Part shown: piece by piece, positions 41,743 to 50,913 of the stretch | Layout: every line of letters starts with the position of its first letter | How positions within the stretch are numbered: the first letter of the stretch is position 1 | Origin: Streptomyces sp. APSN-46.1 | Lineage (GTDB): Bacteria; Actinomycetota; Actinomycetes; Streptomycetales; Streptomycetaceae | Reading direction: 5' to 3' | DNA: 64,000 nucleotides | Assembly (NCBI RefSeq): GCF_022815725.1 | Contig: NZ_JALGRF010000014.1 | Location: forward strand, 111,192-175,191 | Position numbers and translations under genes: made by a program | Notes under the pieces: model-generated | What the model was told of the DNA's origin: nothing | The model's database searches: none | Seen by the model: the letters and a program-made list of their open reading frames with translations, nothing else

Positions 41743-44700
41743 ATGTACGAGCTGTCCCGGATCCGCCTCTACTCCATCGGGCCCGCCGGCGCGCGCTACG
41801 CCGACACCGTGCTCGACCTGCGCGGAGTCGGTGAGCCGGTGCCCCACCCGGCGCCCACCCAGGCGGAGTTCTTCGAGGACGAGCCCACCGGCCCGCCGCG
41901 CCGCCCCGCGCCCGCCGGCGTGCTGTTCCTGGAGAACGGCGGCGGCAAGTCCGTCCTGCTCAAGCTGATCTTCTCGGTGATGCTCCCCGGCCACCGCAAC
42001 ACCCTCGGCGGCGCCAGCTCCGGCGTCCTGCGCAAGTTCCTGCTCGCCGACGACTGCGGCCACGTGGCCCTGGAGTGGCAGCACACCCAGACCGGCGAGT
42101 GCGTGGTCGTCGGCAAGGTCAGCGAATGGCGCGGCCGCCAGGTCTCCAACGACCCGCGCAAGTTCGCCGAGGCCTGGTACTCCTTCCGCCCCGGCCCGGG
42201 CCTGAGCCTCGACAACCTCCCCGTCGCCGAGGCCACCGCCGTCCGCCCGCACGTCGAAGGCGCCTCCGGCGCCCAGGGCCGCCGCCGCACCATGAAGGGC
42301 TTCCGCGACGCGATCACCGAGGCCGGCAAGGCGTACCCGCACCTGGAGGTGTACTGGGAGGAGATCCACGACCGGTGGAACGAGCACCTCACCGAACTCG
42401 GCCTCGACCCCGAACTCTTCCGCTACCAGCGCGAGATGAACGCCGACGAGGGTGAGGCCGCCGGCCTCTTCGCGGTCAAGAAGGACTCCGACTTCACCGA
42501 CCTCCTGCTGCGCGCCGTCACCGACACCCGGGACACCGACGGCCTCGCCGACCTGGTCCACGGCTTCGGCAACAAACTCGGCCGCCGCGCCGAGTTGATG
42601 GCCGAACGGGACTTCACCGCCGGCTCGGTGGACCTGCTCACCCGCATCGTCGAAGCCGTCGGGACCCGCTCCCGGCTGCGCGACGTCCACGCGGGCGCCG
42701 AACGCCGGACCCGCATCCTGGCGCGGCGGCTCTCCGCGCGCGCCGCCGAGGAGCGCGGCCGCGCCGCCGACCTCGCCCAGCGGGTCACCGGCGCCGCGCA
42801 CGAGGTGACCGCCGCCGAGTCCGCGCGCGACCGCAGCGCCGCCATCTCCGCCGAACTCGCCTACCGGCACGCCTCGCTGGCGCTGACCGTCGCCGACAAG
42901 GCGGCCGCTGCCCAGCGCCGCGAGCTCCTCGAAGCCCGCACCCTGCACTCCGCCTGGCAGGCCGCCGAGACCGTGCTGCGCCACCGCGCCGCCGCCGACC
43001 GCTCCACGCGGGTCGCCGCCGCGATCCTGGAGGCCGAGCGGGACGCCGCCCCGGCGCTCGCCGCGCGCGCCACGGCTGCCGCCGAGCTCGTACGGGCCCT
43101 GCACACCGCCGCCGAGCAGGGCGAACGGCTCGCCAACGAGGAGGAGGAGCGTTCCGCCGTCCTCCAGGCCGGTGGTGAGGCCGCCCACCGCGACGCCACC
43201 GCGGCCGCCACGGCCGCCCAGCGGGCCCGCAGCGAGGCCGAACACCTCCGGGCCCGCCTGGCCGAGGTCCAGCAGGAGACCGCCGAGGCCGTCCGGGCCG
43301 GCTGGCTCGACGACACCGCCCCCGACGCCGACCCGGCCCGCGCCGCCCTGGCCGCCACCGATGCCGAGAAGACCGCCGTGGCCGCCTGGGACGAGTCCCG
43401 CGACGCCGCCCGCGCCACCGCCGAAGCGGCCCGCGAGGCCGCCGCCGCGGAATCCCGCGCCGAACTCACCGCCGCCCGCGCGGCGGACGCCGCCGACGCG
43501 GCCGAGGCCGCCCACGACGCGGAGGCCCGCGCCGCCGCCTCGCTCGCCGCCTCACCCCGCCTGGCCGCCCTCCTGGGCCTCCCTTCCGCCCCGGCCGCCC
43601 CCCTCCCGAACCCCCGCCCGGCCGCCGCCGGTGACCGCGCCTCCGCCGGGCCCGGCACCGTCACGCCGACCACCGCCGCCAGTCCCGTCGCCCCACCCCT
43701 GCGCCCTGCGGACGCCGCGTCCGCTGCCGCCGGCTCCGCGGGGGCCGGGGGCACCCCGGGCACGTCCGCCGGAGGCGTCGGCACCGGCACGTCCGGCGGT
43801 CACGGCGGCCCGCAGGGCAATGCCTCGGGCGGAGCGCACGCCGCGCCGGCCACCGTCGTCGGAGGGCTGACCGTCGAGGACCTCGACCGGAATGCCGACG
43901 ACCTGCGCACCCTGCTCACCGACGGAGTCTCGGCGGCCGAGCGTCAGCTGTTCGAGCTGCGCACCGCCGCCGCCGACGACGCCCGGATCCTCGGCGCGCT
44001 CGGCGACGGCGGCCTGCTGCCGCCCGGCCCCGACGTCCTGGCCACCGTCGAGTACCTCGGCGAGCACGGCATCCCCGCCCTGCCCGGTTGGCGCTACCTC
44101 GCCCAATCCCTGGACCCCGCCGACCACGCCGCCGTCCTCGCCGCCCGTCCCGAACTCGTCGACGGCGTCGTCATCACCGACCCCGACACCCACTCCCGGG
44201 CCCGCGAGGTCCTCGCCGGTGCCGCCCTGCTGCCCCGCTCCACCGTGGCCGTCGGCACCGCCGCCGCACTGCTGGCGCCCGTGCCCCCGGCCGACGCCGA
44301 CACGGCCGTCTTTCTCGTGCCGCCGAACCCGGCCATGCACGACGAGCACGCCGCCGACGAGGAGCGCCAGGCGCTGCGCACCCGCGCCACCGCCCGCGAC
44401 ACCGAGATCCGCGAGCTCGCCGCCCGCCTCTCGGGCGACCGCGAGCTCGCCGCCCGGCTGGCCTCCTGGCGCACCGGCTGCCCGCCCGGCCGCCTCGCCG
44501 AGCTCGCGCAGCAGGCCGCGGCCGCCCGTACCTTCGCCGAGGAGGCCGACGCCGAGCTCGCGGAGGCCCGTACCGTACGCGCCGAGGCCGACGAGGCCGC
44601 CGCCGACGCCGCCCGGGTGCGCGACGAGCGCCAGGACGCCGCCCAGCGCGCCCGCCGCGCCGCCGACGCCCTGGCCGGGCTCGCCTTCCGGCTGCGCGAG

Positions 44701-46593
44701 CGCGCCGGCTGGCAGGCCAGGCTCCGCGAACTCGCCGACGAGGCCGCCGAGTCCGAGGCGCGCGCCGAGGTCTGCCTGGACCGGGCCCGCGCCGCCGACG
44801 AGGACCGCCGCGCCGCGCAGCGCGCCGCCGACGACGCCCGCCGCACCGCCCGCGCGCTGCGCGCCGAGCGCGCAGAGATCGCCGGCGCCCCCGAGGCGCT
44901 CCCCGAGGACGGTGACATCCCCGTCGGGCACCGGCTCCCACTGCCCGACCTCCGCGAGGCCTACCGCGCCGCCTCCCAGCTCTACGAGAAGGTCGGCGTC
45001 GGCGCCGACCTGCGCGCCGAACAGGCCCGCGCCGAAGGCGACGAGAGCGCCGCCCTCGCCGAACTCGACCGCCTCACCAACAAGGTCCGTACCCGCGCCG
45101 CCCAACTCCTCGAAGGCACCGACGGCGCCGACGGCCCCTCCCGGCAGGCCGCGGCCGCCCGCGCGGAGTCCCTCGTCCAGATGCTGGAGTCCCGCGCGTC
45201 CACCGCGAGCGAGCAGCTCGGCCGGCTGCGCGGCGACGCCGAACGGCTCGCTCCCGCCGACGGCGAGGCGCACACCGAGCTCCCCGAGGAGATGGTCCCC
45301 GGGGATGTCGAACAGGCGCAGGGCATGCTGCGCACCGCCACCGCCCAACTCGCCGCCCACACCGCCGCGGTGGAGAGCGCCCGGGCCGCCCACGCCGACC
45401 TCCTGCGCGCCCAACGCACCGCCGAGGACGGCGCCGGCGGCTTCGACGAGACCGCGGCGCTGCTGCGGGACCTGCTGCGCGACCACGGCCACGACGAGGA
45501 CGAACAGTCCCCGGCAGCCCACCCGGGCACCCTGGAGGAGGCCCGCCAGTCCGCCGCCGAGGCCCGCCGCTCCCTGCGCGGCTGCGCGGCCGATCTCTCG
45601 GCCGCCGAGTCGGCGCTGCGCGAGGCGAGCGACATCCTCGTCCGGCACGCCAACGCCAACCGCTACGAGCAGGTACGCACCCCCGCGCGCCAGCAGATCC
45701 GCGAACTCCCCGCCTCCGCCCTGCCCGAGCACGCGGCGGCCTGGGCGGCGGCCTTCGCCCCCCGGCTGCGGGTCCTCACCGACGAGCTGGCGCAGCTGGA
45801 GCGCAACCGCGACAGCATCGTGGACCGGCTCCGCGGGCTGGTGGAGTCCGCCCTGGCCACCCTGCGCTCCGCTCAGCGGCTCTCCCAGCTCCCCGAGGGC
45901 CTGGGAGAGTGGTCGGGCCAGGAGTTCCTGCGGATCCGCTTCGAGGAGCCCGACCAGGCCACGCTCACCGAGCGGCTCGGCGAGGTCATCGACGAGGCGA
46001 CCCGCGCCGCCGTCAAGAAGAACAGCACCGCCTCCTTCGGCGAGGGACGCCGCGACGGGATGTCGCTGCTGCTGCGCGGAGTCCAGGCGGCTCTGGAGCC
46101 CAAGGGCATCTCCGTCGAGATCCTGAAGCCGGACGCGGTGCTGCGCGCCGAACGGGTCCCGGTCGGCCAGATGGGCGACGTCTTCTCCGGCGGCCAGCTG
46201 CTGACCGCCGCGATCGCGCTGTACTGCACGATGGCGGCGCTGCGCAGCAACGACCGGGGCCGCGACAAGCACCGCCACGCGGGCACGCTGTTCCTCGACA
46301 ACCCGATCGGGCGCGCGAACGCCACGTACCTGCTGGAGCTCCAGCGGGCCGTCTCCGACGCGCTCGGCGTCCAGCTGCTCTACACGACGGGCCTGTTCGA
46401 CACCACGGCCCTCGCCGAGTTCCCGCTGGTCATCCGGCTGCGCAACGACGCGGACCTGCGCGCGGGCCTGAAGTACATCAGCGTCGAGGAGCACCTGCGT
46501 CCGGGCCTGCCCCAGCAGTCCCCGGAGGAGGAGACGATCCACGGCGAGATCACGGCGACGCGGATGTTCCGCCGCTCGACGGTCGGCGCCTGA
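41743..46593 (+). CDS. MukB/JetC/SMC-like coiled-coil ATPase, 1616 aa
   Basis: The N-terminal ATP half (LSRIRLYSIGPAGARYADTVL) has the P-loop LENGGGKS, residues 63-70, lacking the usual first Gly. A coiled coil runs about 300-600. A disordered Pro/Ala/Gly segment covers ~605-705. A globular hinge-like region spans ~740-870 (GWRYLAQSLDPADHAAVLAARPELVDGVV). A second coiled coil runs ~890-1420. The C-terminal half holds the signature VFSGGQLLTAAIA (from 1480) and the Walker B-like TLFLDNPIG (D1519, then Asn instead of the catalytic Glu). It is far longer than JetC or MukB-like MksB (about 900-1500). No JetD/MksG nuclease gene follows. Confidence 0.82.
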   Translation: MYELSRIRLYSIGPAGARYADTVLDLRGVGEPVPHPAPTQAEFFEDEPTGPPRRPAPAGVLFLENGGGKSVLLKLIFSVMLPGHRNTLGGASSGVLRKFLLADDCGHVALEWQHTQTGECVVVGKVSEWRGRQVSNDPRKFAEAWYSFRPGPGLSLDNLPVAEATAVRPHVEGASGAQGRRRTMKGFRDAITEAGKAYPHLEVYWEEIHDRWNEHLTELGLDPELFRYQREMNADEGEAAGLFAVKKDSDFTDLLLRAVTDTRDTDGLADLVHGFGNKLGRRAELMAERDFTAGSVDLLTRIVEAVGTRSRLRDVHAGAERRTRILARRLSARAAEERGRAADLAQRVTGAAHEVTAAESARDRSAAISAELAYRHASLALTVADKAAAAQRRELLEARTLHSAWQAAETVLRHRAAADRSTRVAAAILEAERDAAPALAARATAAAELVRALHTAAEQGERLANEEEERSAVLQAGGEAAHRDATAAATAAQRARSEAEHLRARLAEVQQETAEAVRAGWLDDTAPDADPARAALAATDAEKTAVAAWDESRDAARATAEAAREAAAAESRAELTAARAADAADAAEAAHDAEARAAASLAASPRLAALLGLPSAPAAPLPNPRPAAAGDRASAGPGTVTPTTAASPVAPPLRPADAASAAAGSAGAGGTPGTSAGGVGTGTSGGHGGPQGNASGGAHAAPATVVGGLTVEDLDRNADDLRTLLTDGVSAAERQLFELRTAAADDARILGALGDGGLLPPGPDVLATVEYLGEHGIPALPGWRYLAQSLDPADHAAVLAARPELVDGVVITDPDTHSRAREVLAGAALLPRSTVAVGTAAALLAPVPPADADTAVFLVPPNPAMHDEHAADEERQALRTRATARDTEIRELAARLSGDRELAARLASWRTGCPPGRLAELAQQAAAARTFAEEADAELAEARTVRAEADEAAADAARVRDERQDAAQRARRAADALAGLAFRLRERAGWQARLRELADEAAESEARAEVCLDRARAADEDRRAAQRAADDARRTARALRAERAEIAGAPEALPEDGDIPVGHRLPLPDLREAYRAASQLYEKVGVGADLRAEQARAEGDESAALAELDRLTNKVRTRAAQLLEGTDGADGPSRQAAAARAESLVQMLESRASTASEQLGRLRGDAERLAPADGEAHTELPEEMVPGDVEQAQGMLRTATAQLAAHTAAVESARAAHADLLRAQRTAEDGAGGFDETAALLRDLLRDHGHDEDEQSPAAHPGTLEEARQSAAEARRSLRGCAADLSAAESALREASDILVRHANANRYEQVRTPARQQIRELPASALPEHAAAWAAAFAPRLRVLTDELAQLERNRDSIVDRLRGLVESALATLRSAQRLSQLPEGLGEWSGQEFLRIRFEEPDQATLTERLGEVIDEATRAAVKKNSTASFGEGRRDGMSLLLRGVQAALEPKGISVEILKPDAVLRAERVPVGQMGDVFSGGQLLTAAIALYCTMAALRSNDRGRDKHRHAGTLFLDNPIGRANATYLLELQRAVSDALGVQLLYTTGLFDTTALAEFPLVIRLRNDADLRAGLKYISVEEHLRPGLPQQSPEEETIHGEITATRMFRRSTVGA

Positions 46594-46655
46594 CCCCGAG
46601 CCGCCCCAGGCAGCCCTGAGCGGCCCGAGCCGCCACAGGCGGCCCCGAGCGGCCC

Positions 46656-46704
46656 AGGGAGGCCGGCCTCCCTCCGAATCAGCCCCGCAGGGAGGCCGGC
46701 CTCC
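46656..46704. repeat. Two copies of a 14-bp perfect palindrome at convergent gene ends
   Basis: GGAGGCCGGCCTCC occurs inside 46656-46671 and 46689-46704, 33 bases apart, between the SMC-like gene and the convergent membrane-protein gene. The palindromes have no loop, so in RNA the two copies would pair with each other. This is probably the transcription end region. Confidence 0.5.
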
Positions 46705-46707
46705 GGG

Positions 46708-47175
46708 TCAGCCCCGCCCGGCTCCGGCCTGGTACCGCCGGTCCCCGGCCGGCGCCTGCCAGGCGGCGGCCCGGCCGACGGGCCCGCCCTGCGGCGGCCG
46801 TATTCGGCCGCCCTGGCCGGGCGGCCCCGAGCGGGCCTCCCGGCGCCGGGCCCGCGCCGTACTGTTCGGCTGCGACACCACCCCGTACCGCTGGTTCCAC
46901 ATCTGCCGGGTGATCAGCACGTCGAGCACCCCCCAGGTGGCGACGACGGTCCCGGCTATCCCGCCGAGCGCCATCGGGAAGGCCAGCCAGGATCCGGTGA
47001 GCATGAGGAAGAAGGCGATCGTCGCCTCGGTCAGCGTGACCGCCACGATCAGTACCGCCCGCACCGCTGAGGTCCGCACCGGATCCGGCAGCCTGCGGCG
47101 CGCGGCCTCCTCCTCCACCCACAGCGACCGTCCCGGTGCTCCGGAACCCACCCTTTCGTCCTCGTACATCCGCAT
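46708..47175 (-). CDS. Two-helix membrane protein of unknown function
   Basis: A 155-aa protein with a charged N-terminus (MYEDERVGSG, WVEEEAARRRLPDP), two hydrophobic helices (AVRAVLIVAVTLTEATIAFFLMLTG and AFPMALGGIAGTVVATWGVLDVLI) and a basic, Gly/Pro/Arg-rich tail from about residue 105. GGAGGGAG lies 7 bases before the ATG at 47175; another ATG two codons later is possible. It is transcribed toward the SMC-like operon and away from the conservon. Not recognised. Confidence 0.65.
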   Translation of the reverse strand: MRMYEDERVGSGAPGRSLWVEEEAARRRLPDPVRTSAVRAVLIVAVTLTEATIAFFLMLTGSWLAFPMALGGIAGTVVATWGVLDVLITRQMWNQRYGVVSQPNSTARARRREARSGPPGQGGRIRPPQGGPVGRAAAWQAPAGDRRYQAGAGRG

Positions 47176-47526
47176 GGTCCGCTCCCTCCCCTCCACGCGG
47201 CCGCCCATAACCAGGTAGACGTTCGGGAGGTCCGAGAGATTCCCGCATCGCGGACGGCTTCGCGGCATCCGATCAACACGGAACGAAGAATTCCAGCCAT
47301 CCATCTCGTAGCGGGAACTGATACCTCATCAGGTGTCATCTCTCACATATCGGGCTGCTGGTGACGGGAATTACCGGACAACTCGTGATCTTCGATCCCC
47401 GGCTCGGCCGAAAACGTCCGGACACTTCTTCGAAGGCGCCGCGTGGCAGTAGTAGGCTCACGCCGTTTAAATGACGGAACACCGACCCCCGCCAACGGGG
47501 TTGAGCTGGGGGAGGCTGGGGAGGCC

Positions 47527-50469
47527 ATGCGCTTTCGCGGGAAGTCCATCCGCCGGAAGATCGTGGCGTTGCTCCTTGTGCCGCTCGTCTCCCTGACCGC
47601 CCTCTGGGGCTTCGCCACGGTCATCACCGGCCGACAGGCGGTCCAACTCCTCGACGTCGCCTACGTCATCGACAAGGTCGGCTATCCCATCGAGGACGTC
47701 GTCCGCGTCATCCAGAAGGAACGCCGCCAGACCCTCGTCGTCATCGGCGACCCCCGCTCCTCCGCCGCCACCGCCGAACTCGCCAAGAGCCGCGCCGCCA
47801 CCGACGCCGCCGTCGAGAGCATCAGCGCCAACGCCAAGGACCCCGAGGTCCTCGACGAGCTCAGCCCCAGCGCCGCCCAGCGGCTGAACTCCATCCTCGA
47901 AGCCCTCCGCGGCGTCTCCGCGCTGCGCCACTCCGTCGACCAGAGCAGCCTCGACCCCAGCCAGGCCCTGGAGCTCTACAGCCGGCTCGTCGATCCCTGC
48001 TACGAGTTCCTCATGAACCTCCACGCGCTCGAAAGCGTGGAGATGGACAAGCAGGGCCGCGCCCTCGTCGGCATCACCCGCGCCCGCGAGACGCTCTCCC
48101 GCGAGGACGCCGTCATCGCCTCGGCCCTCGCCGCCCGCAACGTCAGCGCCGCCGACATCCGGCACGTCTCCGACTTCGTCGCCAACCGCCGCCTGCTGTA
48201 CGAGTTCAACCTCGCGATCCTGCCGAGCGAGGACCGCGAACGCTTCGAGTCGTACTGGAGAAGCCCCCAGACCACCCCGCTGCGCGAAGCGGAGGAACGA
48301 TTCATCGCCGCCGGCGCGACCAAGACCCCGCGCGCCGTCACCGCCGCCCAGTGGGACGAGGTCGCGACCAAGGTCCTCGACGACCTCGCCACCATGGGCA
48401 CCGGCGCCGGCGACGCCTACCAAAAGCGCGTCGAGCCCGTCGCCATGGACGTCCTGATCCAGGCCGCCATCGCCGGCATCCTCGGCTTCATCGCCCTCAT
48501 CGTCTCCCTCGTCCTCTCCGTGCGCATCGGCCGCGACCTCGTCCGCGACCTGTCCCGGCTCCGCAAGGACGCCCACGAGGCCTCCGGCGTCCGGCTGCCC
48601 GGCGTCATGCGCCGCCTCGCCGCCGGCGAGCACGTCGACGTCGAAACCGAGGCGCCCCGCCTGGAGTTCGAGAAGGACGAGGTCGGCCAGGTCGGCCAGG
48701 CCCTCAACACCCTCCAGCGCGCCGCCGTCGAGGCCGCCGTCAAGCAAGCCGAGCTGCGGCGCGGTGTTTCTGACGTATTCGTCAACCTGGCGCGCCGCAA
48801 CCAGGTGCTCCTGCACCGCCAGCTCACCCTGCTCGACACCATGGAACGGCGCACCGAGGACACCGAGGAGCTCGCCGACCTGTTCCGCCTCGACCACATG
48901 ACCACGCGCATGCGCCGCCACGCCGAGGGCCTGGTGATCCTCTCCGGCGCCGCGCCCTCCCGCCAGTGGCGCAAGCCCGTCCAGCTGATGGACGTCGTAC
49001 GGGCCGCCGTCGCCGAGGTCGAGGACTACGAGCGCATCGAGGTACGCCGCCTCCCGCGCCTGGGCATCGAGGGCCCGGCCGTGGCCGACGTCACCCACCT
49101 CGTCGCCGAACTCCTGGAGAACGCCACCGTGTTCTCCCCGCCGCACACCGCGGTCCACGTACACGGCGAGCGCGTGGCCAACGGCTTCACCCTGGAGATC
49201 CACGACCGCGGCCTCGGCATGAACCCCGAGGCGCTGCTCGACGCGAACCTCCGGCTCGCCGAGACCCCCGAGTTCGAGCTCTCCGACACCGACCGGCTGG
49301 GCCTGTTCGTGGTCAGCCGCCTCGCCCAGCGCCACGGCGTCAAGGTCGTGCTCCAGCCCAGCCCCTACGGAGGCACCACCGCGGTGGTCTTCCTCCCGGC
49401 CGATCTGCTCACCGAGGCCCCCGAAACCAACGGCACCGGCATCCGGCTGGGCGACGGCAAGCGCGCCGCGCGGCCCGCGCGGGCCGCCGTCGAGCGCGCC
49501 CCGGCCGGCCGCCCGCTGCCCGCCGGGGCGCCGCGCGGCCCGGTGGAGCTGGAAGCCCCGCTCAGTCTGCTCGGGCTGGACGGCATCGACCGCACCGACG
49601 CCCCCGCCGACGTCGCGGACCTCGACGCCCTCGAAGAGGCCACCGGCGGAATCGTCGGCCTCACCGGCGTCGGCGGCCGCCCGCCCATGGCCACCCTCGA
49701 CGACGAGACCCCACCGAACGGCACCCCGCGCAGCGCCCTGCTGGGGCTGCGCCCGGCGGACCGGACGCACGCCGAGCGGCACGCGCAGCGCGGCGGCGGC
49801 TGGAAGAGCGACCGCAACGGAGCCGACCGCGGCGGCGCTGATCGCAACGGCACCGACCGCGGTGGCGCCGATCGCAACGGAGCCGATCGTTTCGGCGACC
49901 GCGAGCGGGAGCCGCTGCCCCCCACCGGCCCGGTCCGGCTGGACCACGCCCGGGTGGAAACCGTCCGCCCCGACGGCCCCCGCGCCCCGGGAGCCGTACC
50001 GCTCCCGCGCCGCAGGCCGACCCCGACCCTGGTCGCCGAACACGGCCGGCGCGTGGAGCCCCGCCCGGGGTCCGTGGTCCGCCGGCCCACGGCGGCGCAG
50101 GCCGCATCCGACCCCGGGACCGGCAAGGCCGAGCCCGCCCAGGGCCCCGGCGGGCTGCCGCGCCGGGTCCGCCAGGCCAACCTGGCCCCGCAGCTCAGGA
50201 ACGCCCCGGCCGCCGCGCCCGCCGAAGCGGCCGCCGAGCGGCCGGAGGAGCGCGACGCGGAGGACGTGCGTACCCGTATGTCGGCGCTCCAGCGCGGCTG
50301 GACGGCGGGACGCCACCAGCACGCACAGCAGCAGCACGCACAGCAGCAGCACGCACAGCAGCAGAAGGCCCAGCAGCAGAAGGCACCACAGCAGTCAGAG
50401 GCCGAAGCCGGCATTCCCGCCGCCACCGGTCGCGCGACCGAGAACGAGAACGAGGGGGACGGTCGATGA
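47527..50469 (+). CDS. cvnA: Conservon sensor histidine kinase CvnA
   Basis: A 980-aa membrane kinase. A helix at residues 15-37 is followed by a nitrate/nitrite-sensing-type extracytoplasmic helical domain, a second helix near 315 (IQAAIAGILGFIALIVSLVLSV), a HAMP linker, a dimerisation segment (LDHMTTRMRRHAEGL) and an HATPase domain (ELLENATVFSPPH; DRGLGM; GLFVVSRLAQRHGV). The tail is low-complexity: Asn-Gly-Ala-Asp-Arg repeats, then Gln/His/Ala repeats (HAQQQHAQQQ). Conservon kinases signal with CvnB, C and D. The ATG follows several GGAGG motifs. Its stop overlaps cvnB (ATGA). Confidence 0.93.
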   Translation: MRFRGKSIRRKIVALLLVPLVSLTALWGFATVITGRQAVQLLDVAYVIDKVGYPIEDVVRVIQKERRQTLVVIGDPRSSAATAELAKSRAATDAAVESISANAKDPEVLDELSPSAAQRLNSILEALRGVSALRHSVDQSSLDPSQALELYSRLVDPCYEFLMNLHALESVEMDKQGRALVGITRARETLSREDAVIASALAARNVSAADIRHVSDFVANRRLLYEFNLAILPSEDRERFESYWRSPQTTPLREAEERFIAAGATKTPRAVTAAQWDEVATKVLDDLATMGTGAGDAYQKRVEPVAMDVLIQAAIAGILGFIALIVSLVLSVRIGRDLVRDLSRLRKDAHEASGVRLPGVMRRLAAGEHVDVETEAPRLEFEKDEVGQVGQALNTLQRAAVEAAVKQAELRRGVSDVFVNLARRNQVLLHRQLTLLDTMERRTEDTEELADLFRLDHMTTRMRRHAEGLVILSGAAPSRQWRKPVQLMDVVRAAVAEVEDYERIEVRRLPRLGIEGPAVADVTHLVAELLENATVFSPPHTAVHVHGERVANGFTLEIHDRGLGMNPEALLDANLRLAETPEFELSDTDRLGLFVVSRLAQRHGVKVVLQPSPYGGTTAVVFLPADLLTEAPETNGTGIRLGDGKRAARPARAAVERAPAGRPLPAGAPRGPVELEAPLSLLGLDGIDRTDAPADVADLDALEEATGGIVGLTGVGGRPPMATLDDETPPNGTPRSALLGLRPADRTHAERHAQRGGGWKSDRNGADRGGADRNGTDRGGADRNGADRFGDREREPLPPTGPVRLDHARVETVRPDGPRAPGAVPLPRRRPTPTLVAEHGRRVEPRPGSVVRRPTAAQAASDPGTGKAEPAQGPGGLPRRVRQANLAPQLRNAPAAAPAEAAAERPEERDAEDVRTRMSALQRGWTAGRHQHAQQQHAQQQHAQQQKAQQQKAPQQSEAEAGIPAATGRATENENEGDGR

Positions 50470-50903
50470 CCGCACCGCAGACCGGCAACGACACCAGGGG
50501 CCGCGGCTCCGGCCCGCTCAACTGGCTCCTCGACGAACTCGTCGACAAGGTCGGCAGCATCCGCAAGGCGGTGGTCCTCTCCGGCGACGGCCTGCCCACC
50601 GGCAGCTCCAAGGACCTGACCCGCGAGGACAGCGAGCACCTGGCCGCCGTGGCGTCCGGCTTCCACAGCCTGGCCAAGGGCGTCGGCCGCCACTTCGAGT
50701 CCGGCCGGGTCCGCCAGACCGTCGTCGAACTCGACGAGGCGTTCCTCTTCGTCATGGCGGCCGGCGACGGCAGCTGCCTGGCCGTGCTCTCCGACGCCGA
50801 CTCCGACGTCGGCCAGGTCGCGTACGAGATGACCTTGATGGTCAAGCGCGTGGGCGACCACCTGGCCACCGCCCCGCGTACCGGGCTGCCAGCCGGAGGG
50901 TGA
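50466..50903 (+). CDS. cvnB: Conservon roadblock/LC7 protein CvnB
   Basis: A 145-aa roadblock/LC7-domain protein (LNWLLDELVDKVGSIRKAVVLSGDGL; a central helix HLAAVASGFHSLAKGVGRHF; the strand QTVVELDEAFLFVMAAGDGSCLAVL). Roadblock proteins act as GTPase-activating or scaffold partners of small GTPases, here CvnD. The ATG overlaps the cvnA stop by four bases. Eleven bases separate it from cvnC. Confidence 0.94.
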   Translation: MTAPQTGNDTRGRGSGPLNWLLDELVDKVGSIRKAVVLSGDGLPTGSSKDLTREDSEHLAAVASGFHSLAKGVGRHFESGRVRQTVVELDEAFLFVMAAGDGSCLAVLSDADSDVGQVAYEMTLMVKRVGDHLATAPRTGLPAGG

Positions 50904-50913
50904 GTCGGACGGC

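Noticed and set aside
39673..43515. 1280-codon minus-strand open frame opposite the SMC-like operon
   Set aside because: A GC-bias shadow: Gly/Ala/Val-rich with no domains, antisense to three genes with normal codon use and motifs.
43552..46542. 996-codon minus-strand open frame opposite the SMC-like gene
   Set aside because: Mirror of the coiled-coil codons; no recognisable domain and no ribosome site.
38481..46593. Calling the SMC locus a complete Wadjet defence system
   Set aside because: No JetD nuclease gene is present and there are no other defence genes nearby.
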